Source: Moraxella sp. (lineage in GTDB: Bacteria; Pseudomonadota; Gammaproteobacteria; Pseudomonadales; Moraxellaceae). From it: a DNA stretch of 64,000 nt. Every line of letters begins with the position of its first letter. Positions within the stretch are counted from its first letter, which is position 1. The notes beneath the pieces were generated by a model. The model had not been told where the DNA came from. It saw only the letters and a list, made by a program, of their open reading frames with translations, and did not search any database. The stretch spans positions 62,001-126,000 of the forward strand of contig JAUMYZ010000003.1 of the NCBI GenBank assembly GCA_030528385.1. Reading direction: 5' to 3'. This document shows, one piece after another, positions 20,752 through 27,641 of this stretch. The position numbers were made by a program, and so were the translations under genes.

Positions 20752-21915
20752 TTAATCTTTGATTTTATCAAGCAACATCGCATCGCCATAACTAAAAAAG
20801 CGGTACTGCTGGTCAATGGCGTGGGCATAGGCTTGTTTGATGTTGTCCGTGCCAGCAAATGCCGAAACCAGCATAAGTAGGGTGGATTTGGGCAAGTGAA
20901 AATTGGTAATCAGCCTGTCCACCACGCCAAAGCGATAGGGGGGATAAATAAAAATATCGGTATCGCCCGACCATGCTGATAGCCCGTCTGTGGTGGCGTC
21001 TCGGTGCAAAAAGGCGGTCTCTAGCACACGCGTTACGGTGGTGCCAACGGCGATGACTTGCCTGCCTGCCTGCTTGGTTTGGTTGATTTTATCGGCGGTG
21101 GCTTGGGGTAGGTGGGCGTATTCTTTGTGCATGACGTGCGTGCTGATGTCGTCTGTTTTGACGGGAGCGAAGGTGCCAGCACCCACATGTAGGGTAACAA
21201 AGGCGGTCTCTATGCCTTTGTTTTTTAGGGCGTGCAAAAGGGCGTCATCAAAATGCAAGCTGGCGGTAGGGGCGGCAACACTGGCGACTTTGGCAGGGTC
21301 ATAAAAAACCGTCTGGTAGCGCTCGTCGTCAGTGTCATCAGCCAATCGCTCAAAATAGGGCGGAATGGGCATTTGTCCAAGTTTGTCAAGCAGTGGCAAA
21401 ATCGCACGCTCAAAACCGACCACAAATAAATTTTTTAGCCGTCCAAAAGTGCAGGCGTGCACACATCCATCGGCAGATGTGTTTTTTGTGTTGCCGAATT
21501 TGAGCAGTTGCCCTGCTTTGGGGGCTTTACTGGCTTTGATGTGGCATAGGGCAATGTGGGGATAGGCTGGCAAATAACTGTGAATGACTGTTTTGTCAAG
21601 CACACCATCGGCGGGCAAGTCTGATAAAATCCGTTCAATCAGCAGTTCAACTTTACCGCCTGTGGGTTTGACCCCAAATAGGCGGGCTTTCATCACTTTG
21701 GTGTCGTTTAGCACCAGCAAATCCCCAGTGTTGAGTAGCTTGGGTAAGTCGCTAAAGTGTTTGTCGCTAAGTGTGTCATTATCTACGCACAACAGGCGAG
21801 ACTGTGAACGCTGTTCAAGTGGATAACGGGCAATCAGCGTGTCGGGCAGGTGATAATCGTAGTGGTTGATGTGTAAGGTGGTGCTGGTTGTTGGTTGGTG
21901 GGCGGCGTGGGGCAT
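20752..21915 (-). CDS. queA: S-adenosylmethionine:tRNA ribosyltransferase-isomerase
   Basis: QueA adds the epoxycyclopentanediol group to preQ1-tRNA. The 387-residue product shows [87 protein letters not shown] and LMLVSAFAG, all standard. About 13 residues precede the usual start. The truncated prophage begins within about 50 bases upstream, so queA's original promoter may have been replaced by the insertion. Confidence 0.96.
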   Translation of the reverse strand: MPHAAHQPTTSTTLHINHYDYHLPDTLIARYPLEQRSQSRLLCVDNDTLSDKHFSDLPKLLNTGDLLVLNDTKVMKARLFGVKPTGGKVELLIERILSDLPADGVLDKTVIHSYLPAYPHIALCHIKASKAPKAGQLLKFGNTKNTSADGCVHACTFGRLKNLFVVGFERAILPLLDKLGQMPIPPYFERLADDTDDERYQTVFYDPAKVASVAAPTASLHFDDALLHALKNKGIETAFVTLHVGAGTFAPVKTDDISTHVMHKEYAHLPQATADKINQTKQAGRQVIAVGTTVTRVLETAFLHRDATTDGLSAWSGDTDIFIYPPYRFGVVDRLITNFHLPKSTLLMLVSAFAGTDNIKQAYAHAIDQQYRFFSYGDAMLLDKIKD

Positions 21916-21962
21916 AACTACCTTCTAAAATTGGCAATTATACCATAAATGCCGTCATTGTG

Positions 21963-23132
21963 ATGTTCTTTGCTCTGGCATTTACCGTGGCACAAATTGC
22001 CGACAAGGACATGCTAAAAGAATTTCATCAAGCCATGCAGCAAGCCATAGAAAACGGCACACCCTTTCACGATTTTCAAAAACGCTTAAAACCCTATCTG
22101 ATGGCAAAGGGCTGGCTTGCCCCCACAGGTGAGCCAACAGATGAGTTACTAAAAGCACACCAAAAGCACTTAGGACAGCGTTTAAGGGTGATTTACCACA
22201 CCAATAAACAAACCGCCTATGCAGCAGGTCAGTGGGAGCGAATTCAACAGACTAAGGAATTTTTACCATATTTGCAGTATATGCCCAGCCTGTCAGAAAA
22301 CAAAAGAGACAGCCATCAGCGTTATTATGGCTTGGTGCGTCCTGTTGATGACCCCATTTGGGCAAGTCTGATGCCGCCTAATGGCTTTGGTTGCAAGTGC
22401 TGGGTCAAACAAATCACCAAATCCGAAGCCAAACGCCAAGGCATTTCAGAGCCCATAGAACTTGAAACCGAAACCATCAAAAACCCCGCTACAGGTGAGA
22501 TGGTAGAAACACCCAAAGGCGTGCATTTTAGCTTTAACCACAACCACGACCGATTGACGGCGATGTTAAAATTGGCAGAAGATAAGCATGGGACGGTGTT
22601 TGGCGAGAAACTAAGAGCCCACCTTGATGAGATAATGCTTGGACTGACAAAGGATAAAGGGGTGGCGGTGGCGAACTTTGCGGGGATTACGGTTGCTCAA
22701 AGTGAGGTGGAACGCCTACTCATTGATAAATTAGACAATAAGCCCAAACTACACGAAGCACAAGCAGGAGCAGAGTATCAAGCCCATTATGGCGTTCGTC
22801 TTGAAAGACCAGAGCCAGTGTTTGACAACGGCAATCCACAAGCAGGCTTTGATTATTGGGTAGCGGATGATGGCAAGAAGTTGGATTTTATGTACACCAT
22901 GCACGGTTACAATGAATTTAAGGTTGGTAAATTCAATGAGTTTTTCGCCAAAACTCATGAGCATTGGCAAAAGCAAATTGACGATATCTTGAACCACTTA
23001 CAAAAAGCCGACATTGTACCGCTTGATTTACGGTATTTAAGCACAGAAAATCGTACCAAGCTAATTGCTTTTGTGTTATCATTGAGCGAGAAGCAGAAAA
23101 AACAGATTGTCTTAATTGAAGGTAAATTATGA
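21963..23132 (+). CDS. MuF-type phage head morphogenesis protein with toxin-like C-terminal domain, N-terminus truncated
   Basis: The 389-residue product carries the MuF domain of Mu-like phages (residues about 5-160: AFTVAQIADKDMLKEFH, RVIYHTNKQTAYAAGQWERI, MPPNGFGCKCWVKQI). Compared with full MuF proteins roughly 50 residues are missing at the N-terminus, so the gene is cut by the prophage's left edge. Residues about 245-389 form a separate module (DYWVADDGKKLDFMYTMHG, NHLQKADIVPLDLRYL, KKQIVLIEGKL). It resembles, from memory, C-terminal nuclease-type toxin tips found on MuF and contact-dependent inhibition proteins. The stop overlaps the next start (ATGA). The truncated gene may not be expressed. 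Confidence 0.75.
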   Translation: MFFALAFTVAQIADKDMLKEFHQAMQQAIENGTPFHDFQKRLKPYLMAKGWLAPTGEPTDELLKAHQKHLGQRLRVIYHTNKQTAYAAGQWERIQQTKEFLPYLQYMPSLSENKRDSHQRYYGLVRPVDDPIWASLMPPNGFGCKCWVKQITKSEAKRQGISEPIELETETIKNPATGEMVETPKGVHFSFNHNHDRLTAMLKLAEDKHGTVFGEKLRAHLDEIMLGLTKDKGVAVANFAGITVAQSEVERLLIDKLDNKPKLHEAQAGAEYQAHYGVRLERPEPVFDNGNPQAGFDYWVADDGKKLDFMYTMHGYNEFKVGKFNEFFAKTHEHWQKQIDDILNHLQKADIVPLDLRYLSTENRTKLIAFVLSLSEKQKKQIVLIEGKL

Positions 23133-23428
23133 CAGCAACATTATTTGTCAATGGTCATAAAAACACGCTACCCATGATAAGTACGGATTTGGAACTACTT
23201 TATCATGACATTGTGCCGACACTAGCAAAGCGAGTAGGCGGTGATTTTGCTGATGTTGCAGAAGTAAATCTATGGCAAGAAGCATTACATTTATCGCATT
23301 TATCCGCTGATGATTTTGATTTAGCTTGTGATTTGATAATTAAGTCTTGTAATAAACATCAAACCCTACAAAAATACAAGACAAAATTACAAGCACTATT
23401 CAAATCCGACCCCCGCTATACTGCCTAA
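23129..23428 (+). CDS. Candidate immunity protein for the MuF C-terminal toxin module
   Basis: This 99-residue acidic, helical protein (MTATLFVNGHKNTLPMISTD...) overlaps the MuF stop by four bases. I recognise no family. A small gene immediately behind a MuF protein with a toxin-like C-terminus is the classic position of a cognate immunity gene, so this role is inferred from context alone. A strong terminator follows at once, which makes MuF and this gene one transcriptional end unit. Confidence 0.55.
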   Translation: MTATLFVNGHKNTLPMISTDLELLYHDIVPTLAKRVGGDFADVAEVNLWQEALHLSHLSADDFDLACDLIIKSCNKHQTLQKYKTKLQALFKSDPRYTA

Positions 23429-23431
23429 ATT

Positions 23432-23460
23432 AAACCCACTACTTTGGTGGGTTTATTTTT
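23432..23460 (+). terminator. Intrinsic terminator after the MuF/immunity pair
   Basis: AAACCCAC (23432-23439) pairs with GTGGGTTT (23447-23454) around a 7-base loop and is followed by ATTTTT. The hairpin overlaps the stop codon of the converging 67-residue gene, so it may act in both directions. Confidence 0.85.
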
Positions 23461-23656
23461 GCAACATACCCCATGCCACAGCCATCACAATACCACATAC
23501 CACCAAAATACCCACAAACAGACAATTTAGCTTGTCTTTGCCCTGTTGACCCTGCTGGGTAATTTTGATAATCATATTCGCCAAAAAGTACAGCAAAGAC
23601 ACCACGCACATGAGTGCCAAAGCAGTTAAAAAGACAACGGTTGCCAGTGCTGCCAT
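23453..23656 (-). CDS. Small two-helix membrane protein downstream of the Panacea-domain gene (toxin candidate)
   Basis: The 67-residue product has two hydrophobic helices (MAALATVVFLTALALMCVVS and LFVGILVVCGIVMAVAWG) linked by a polar Gln/Lys-rich loop. It begins three bases after the stop of the DUF4065 gene, indicating coupling. An overlapping ATGA start in another frame gives a less protein-like sequence and was not chosen. Small membrane proteins are among the toxins paired with Panacea antitoxins, so a toxin role is plausible; it could also be a holin-like or unrelated phage protein. Confidence 0.6.
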   Translation of the reverse strand: MAALATVVFLTALALMCVVSLLYFLANMIIKITQQGQQGKDKLNCLFVGILVVCGIVMAVAWGMLQK

Positions 23657-23659
23657 ATC

Positions 23660-24163
23660 TCATATGTTGGCCGCTCTTAGCTCGTCATCTGTGTAATACA
23701 AATCTTCTTTGGCTCTTAAAATTTCTAGCTCAAAATCCTTCCATGCAGGTTCTTGATGGGTGCGATCAACCAGCTCAAAAGGACTGCAATTTAGCAATTT
23801 ATCCAGTACAAATGTTACCGATTGTCTAAACACTTGGTCTTTGTCCAGCGTGGCGTTTTCTACATCAGTTTTAACAAATTCCAAGTTAAAAATATCATTT
23901 GAAATCAGGTAGGCAGAAGGCTCGGTAATCAGTGATTGTCCGTAGAGTTTAAATTGATGATAAACGCTTTTTACCACAGGTCCAAACTGCCACTTACTGA
24001 CTGGTTCACTGATAAGCGGTCTGTTGGTTTGTTTTAGGTGCTTTGCCACCACATAATACAATAGCTTTTGTAGTTTCAGATGGGTAACAGGCTTGCCCAG
24101 CTCATTGGCACGCCATACGATGTAGTTGGCAACATCAATCGGATTGTGGGGTGCTTGTTTCAT
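23660..24163 (-). CDS. Panacea/SocA-like (DUF4065) domain protein, antitoxin candidate
   Basis: This 167-residue protein shows the DUF4065 opening ANYIVWRANELGKPVTHLKLQKLLYYV, then KWQFGPVVKSVYHQFKLYG, both typical of GepA/SocA/Panacea proteins. Family members act as antitoxins or proteolytic adaptors. The start ATG has AGGAG 8 bases upstream. It reads against the phage structural genes and is followed by a two-helix membrane protein, which together look like a cargo module of the prophage. Confidence 0.8.
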   Translation of the reverse strand: MKQAPHNPIDVANYIVWRANELGKPVTHLKLQKLLYYVVAKHLKQTNRPLISEPVSKWQFGPVVKSVYHQFKLYGQSLITEPSAYLISNDIFNLEFVKTDVENATLDKDQVFRQSVTFVLDKLLNCSPFELVDRTHQEPAWKDFELEILRAKEDLYYTDDELRAANI

Positions 24164-24194
24164 GACAATGCTCCTGTTTAAAACTCCTTTAAAG

Positions 24195-24223
24195 TCTTAG
24201 ATGGCACAATCTTAGATGACACA
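24195..24223 (-). promoter_or_regulatory. Direct repeats upstream of the Panacea gene, possible autoregulatory operator
   Basis: TCTTAGATGGCACA (24195-24208) and TCTTAGATGACACA (24210-24223) match at 13 of 14 positions with a 15-base period. They sit 32-60 bases upstream of the DUF4065 start codon, where an autoregulatory site would lie. Binding is inferred, not shown. Confidence 0.35.
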
Positions 24224-24257
24224 AAAAGCACCAAGTTTGTTCAACACAGGTGCTTTT
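24224..24257. terminator. Hairpin, possible bidirectional terminator
   Basis: AAAAGCACC at 24224-24232 pairs perfectly with GGTGCTTTT at 24249-24257 across a 16-base loop, with A/T runs on both sides. It lies upstream of the Panacea gene and could shield it from transcription on either strand. Confidence 0.5.
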
Positions 24258-24741
24258 ATTAAAGTTAAAGAATGCGTTCTTGTAAAGTGATTATAAAGGT
24301 GCTGATACCAGAAATCAATCAAAATACCCCCAAAAAGCCAATTTTTACCCCCAATGGCTCTACCACCCCACCAAATAGCGTTTAACAGCGTTTAAATCGC
24401 GTTTAAAATCTTTTAAAAATCTTAAATGGTGTCATTGCCCCATTTTGCCCAAAAATCGCTTAAAACGCTTGTACGGGCGTTCTAGGGCTATGTTTAAAAA
24501 ATAAGCAGTTTTACACTGATTAAAATTTAATCACTTTTTTTAAAATTTCCCCCAATTTTTGCCACTTTTGAGAAGTTTTTAAAGGCTGTAAGCCTTGATC
24601 TAAACAGGTTTAAAGATTTTTTAAAGATTTTTCTTTAATTTTTAAAGGCTAAATTTTAACCAGCTTTTCCTGAAAAGCGTCATCTAAACAAACCTTGTCC
24701 ATCGTGCCACAATAGCCCCAAATCTTAATCGCCCCCATTGT

Positions 24742-25656
24742 ATGCACCATTTTATCCTAACTGACACCACTAACGCCATCATTGATGACAAATCGGGCAA
24801 ACGTACCTTTACAGGCATTGCCAACAGTGGCAAGCCCTTTGTCTATCATGGCGAGCGTGCCATTGCCGATTTGTCGGACATCACTTTTGCCGACAAAGTG
24901 CCTGCCCTGCTACTGCACAACCGTGATAAACGGGCAGGCTTTGGCAGTTTGTCTGTGCAAAATCATCAGCTTATCGTCTCTGGTGATTTGCTGGACAACG
25001 AGCATGGCAAACAAATCGCCAGCGAAGCTGATGCAGGCTTTCCTTGGCAAATGTCAGCTCATATCATCGCGGGCTATGTGGAAACTTTGCCAAATGGACA
25101 ATCTGTAGAGATAAATGGGCAGACCATCACAGGTGATATTAAGATTTTACGCAGCTGCCGTGTCTCTGAAATCAGCTTTACCCCCACAGGGGTGGACAAT
25201 CAGACCATGGCGATGATTTTGTCTGAGCATTTTGCCAGTCCAAACACCACCCACCCAAACAAGGAACATACCATGACCGACAATGTCAAACTAAGCGAAC
25301 TTACCCAAAAAATTACCGAGCAAGACCAACGCATCAGCGAGCTTGAAGCACAAAATCAGAGCCTAAAAGACACCAACGCCCAGCTAGAAGCTGATGGCAA
25401 AAAGGCAAATGTAGAAGCCAAATTGTCCGCCAAAGGTTTTGTTAAAGATGACAAAGGCAACTGGGTGGGTGTGGACAGTACCACCTTTGAGGTGCTTTTG
25501 GGCTTGGACGGTGATAAAGCGGGTGTCATCATTGACAGTCTTGCCACGCCCAAAGCCGATGTGCCCCAAGTTTTATTGGGCGAAAATTACACAGATGGCA
25601 ATGCCAACAAGCAAACACCCACCAGCCCACTGCTGGCGGTGATTGGCGGTGAGTAA
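24742..25656 (+). CDS. Mu-like I protein: head maturation protease with C-terminal scaffold (Z-like)
   Basis: The 304-residue protein matches the Mu gene I type. Residues 1-170 form the protease (RTFTGIANSGKPF, VPALLLHNRDKRAGFG, SAHIIAGYVETLP, SCRVSEISFTPTGVDNQTMAM). The C-terminal part is a coiled-coil scaffold (KLSELTQKITEQDQRISELE) and an AKGFVKDDKGNW tail. At nt 25273 an in-frame ATG follows AAGGAAC, which fits a nested scaffold product like Mu Z. The gene looks intact although its capsid partner is deleted. Confidence 0.8.
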   Translation: MHHFILTDTTNAIIDDKSGKRTFTGIANSGKPFVYHGERAIADLSDITFADKVPALLLHNRDKRAGFGSLSVQNHQLIVSGDLLDNEHGKQIASEADAGFPWQMSAHIIAGYVETLPNGQSVEINGQTITGDIKILRSCRVSEISFTPTGVDNQTMAMILSEHFASPNTTHPNKEHTMTDNVKLSELTQKITEQDQRISELEAQNQSLKDTNAQLEADGKKANVEAKLSAKGFVKDDKGNWVGVDSTTFEVLLGLDGDKAGVIIDSLATPKADVPQVLLGENYTDGNANKQTPTSPLLAVIGGE

Positions 25657-25784
25657 GTTGTGCCTTTTGTATCGATGTTTGCTCAAAAAATAGGCAAATA
25701 TGACAAAAGCCCTAAGTCAAATCATGTTTGGTTATCGTGTGCCGTTGGCATTTAATCCCCATAAATTTTTAAAGGTGAATCCTT

Positions 25785-26126
25785 ATGAACATTCCCACGC
25801 TGTCAATCACCATCGGCGAGCTCTTAAAATCCGAAGCCGACCCACTAAGCCGTATCGCTATAGCTGCCCCAAAAGGCACCAAAATCGCTCAGCTGGTCAA
25901 ATACGAGCTAAGAAAACAGTATCTGGTCGCTTTGTCAGACGAAAAAGATGGCAAGGTGCTGGTTCAGCCGCACAACTGTGTTATTAACCTTGATGTTGTG
26001 AGCGAAGCTGACATTACAGGCAAACAAACAGGCGATGAAGGCAATATGCCTTTGACCGTGGATTTACTCAAAAAAGAAGGTGATGTCTATGGCATTAAAT
26101 ACATTGGTACACCTAAAAGTGCTTAA
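25785..26126 (+). CDS. Small phage head protein (decoration-like)
   Basis: A 113-residue protein between the protease/scaffold and capsid genes, where Mu-like phages encode a small head protein. It is mixed alpha/beta, with IGELLKSEADPLSRIAIAAP early and VYGIKYIGTP at the end. I recognise no catalytic motif; a head decoration role is inferred from position. AAAGGTGAATCCTT precedes the ATG. Confidence 0.5.
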   Translation: MNIPTLSITIGELLKSEADPLSRIAIAAPKGTKIAQLVKYELRKQYLVALSDEKDGKVLVQPHNCVINLDVVSEADITGKQTGDEGNMPLTVDLLKKEGDVYGIKYIGTPKSA

Positions 26127-26186
26127 CATCTGGTTTTGCTTAATATCTAGTTTAACGCCCAATTAACCCATATTTAAGGAGTGATT

Positions 26187-26783
26187 ATGCCCCTATCTAA
26201 CGATGCTCATTATGGCGTATTGCCAATGAGCGAAGCCATTAACCGTGTTGCCAGTGTGCCAACCATCATTGATGAGCTGGGCATTTTTAAAAAAACCATG
26301 CTCACCACCACTTATGTCAGTGTAGAAAGCAAAGGCGGTGCATTGACCCTAGTGGACGCTGTGCCACGCGGTACAGCGGGTATGCCAGTCAGCGAGCAAC
26401 GCGGTAAAACACGCACCTTTAGCTGCTTACACCTGCCCAAAAATGACGTGGTGCGAGCAGACGACGTGCAAAACGTGCGTAGCTTTGGCAGCCATAAAAA
26501 CACCTTGACGGTTGCCCAAAAGGTCGCCGATAAGCTCTCTGCCATGAAAGCAGACATTGATTATACCATTGAGCACCTGCGACTGGGTGCATTAAAGGGC
26601 AAACTGCTCAATGCCGATGGCACAGAGCTGGTGGACATTTATCAAGAATTTGGTATGGCTCGCCAAAGCCACGCCCTAAAACTTACCGGTAAAGATGCCC
26701 ATGCTGGTAAAGAGCATGGACGCCGCCATCACCCAGCCGGCTCAAGGTTTATCTGCTGGAGCATTGCGAGGGGACGAGTTTAA
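26187..26783 (+). pseudogene. 5' fragment of the phage major capsid gene, fused out of frame to tape-measure sequence
   Basis: The frame begins at an ATG with AAGGAG upstream. Residues 1-170 match major capsid proteins of Mu-like/FluMu phages (MSEAINRVASVPTIIDELGIF, SVESKGGALTLVDAVPRGT). From about nt 26705 the capsid frame reads through DNA that encodes tape-measure protein in another frame, giving a meaningless tail of about 25 residues. About half the capsid gene is missing, so no functional capsid can form. Confidence 0.8.
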
Positions 26784-27609
26784 TAGTGTGGTAGAACAAT
26801 CGCCACGCCTTGCCCAAGCAATGGCAGACGGGTTGGGTGTCAATATTGGCAAACTGCGACAGATGGCGGGCGAAGGCAAATTGACCGCCGAAGTGGTTAT
26901 TGGGGCGTTAAAAAGCCAATTAGAGACCATTGCCAAAGAATTTGCCCAAATGCCAAGCACTGTCGCTGGCTCGCTGACCGTGCTTAAAAATACCGTGCTG
27001 GGCTTTGTGGGTGATTTGGACAATGAGCTAAACTCATCATCAGGTTTGGCAGGATTTATTGGCTCTATCAGTGATGGCATTAAAAACATTGACACTGCCA
27101 ATATTGAAGCCCTAAAAAATGCCCTAGGCAGTTTGGGTGAGATTGCTCATGTTTTGTGGTCGCAGTTGGTATTGACTGCAAAGAATGCCCAAGACTTGAT
27201 TGATATTTTTGCGGGCGTCTCTGACGCCAATGAAAAGGTGTTATTTTTAACACGCACCATACAAGGTCTAGCGATTGCCACAGGCACGGTAGCAGATGGC
27301 TTTAAAGCCATTCAAATTGTTGTGCAGACGGTTATGGGTTTTGTAACCGAGCAAGTGGGCAAAGTTGTTTATGCTTTTAGCCTTATCACAGGCAAGGGTA
27401 GCGAACTTGCCGACAGCCTAATGACTAAGGGCAAAGAAATGTTGGCAAGTGCCGAGCAAAATGCCCTAAATTTTAGCTCTAGTGCCAAAGCTGCTCTAGA
27501 TGACGCCGCTAAAAGCAGCGCGCAGCGCCTTCAAGAAACGGTCGACAAAGCCAAACAAATTTATGATGATATGGCCCAAGACGGCAAAGCAAGCTCATAT
27601 GATGGTTAA
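26695..27609 (+). pseudogene. Internal fragment of the phage tape-measure gene
   Basis: The 304-residue frame contains the tape-measure core LSAGALRGDEFNSVVEQSPR, then MAGEGKLTAEVVIGALKSQL and a long helical region with hydrophobic patches, typical of Mu-like tail length proteins. The N-terminus is lost at the capsid junction. The C-terminus is lost where the frame enters the truncated terminal CRISPR repeat: its last codons lie in ATGATGGTTAA, which matches the repeat. A full tape-measure protein is usually 600 or more residues. Confidence 0.85.
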
Positions 27610-27641
27610 TAAAAGAGTGGATAATAAATTTAGGTACTTAT
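27583..27641 (-). repeat. Truncated terminal CRISPR repeat and last 31-nt spacer, fused to prophage DNA
   Basis: Aligned to the array period, 27583-27610 is where the next repeat should be. Only its leader-side end survives: 11 consecutive bases (ATGATGGTTAA, 27599-27609) match, while the remaining bases are tape-measure coding sequence. The 31 bases 27611-27641 then separate it from the first intact repeat. The array therefore ends in a repeat cut off by the prophage junction. Confidence 0.7.

Larger units (their letters stand above)
24164..24741. other. Phage intergenic/regulatory region
   Basis: These 578 AT-rich bases lie between the Panacea gene and the I protease gene. No coding frame is convincing. 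They contain two 14-base near-repeats (24195-24208, 24210-24223), a hairpin (24224-24257), and three GCGTTTAA copies at 24378, 24388 and 24399, one helical turn apart. These are candidate binding sites for regulators. Confidence 0.5.
21950..27609 (+). mobile_element. Remnant of a Mu-like prophage, truncated at both ends and internally deleted
   Basis: The block holds, in Mu order, an N-terminally truncated MuF head protein, the I protease/scaffold, a small head protein, a 5' fragment of the major capsid gene and a piece of the tape-measure gene. Missing are repressor, transposase, lysis, terminase, portal, the tail genes between capsid and tape measure, and everything after the tape measure. 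The left edge lies just upstream of queA and the right edge is fused to the distal end of the CRISPR array. A minus-strand pair of accessory genes sits inside. Exact ends cannot be set without a related intact phage. Confidence 0.85.
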
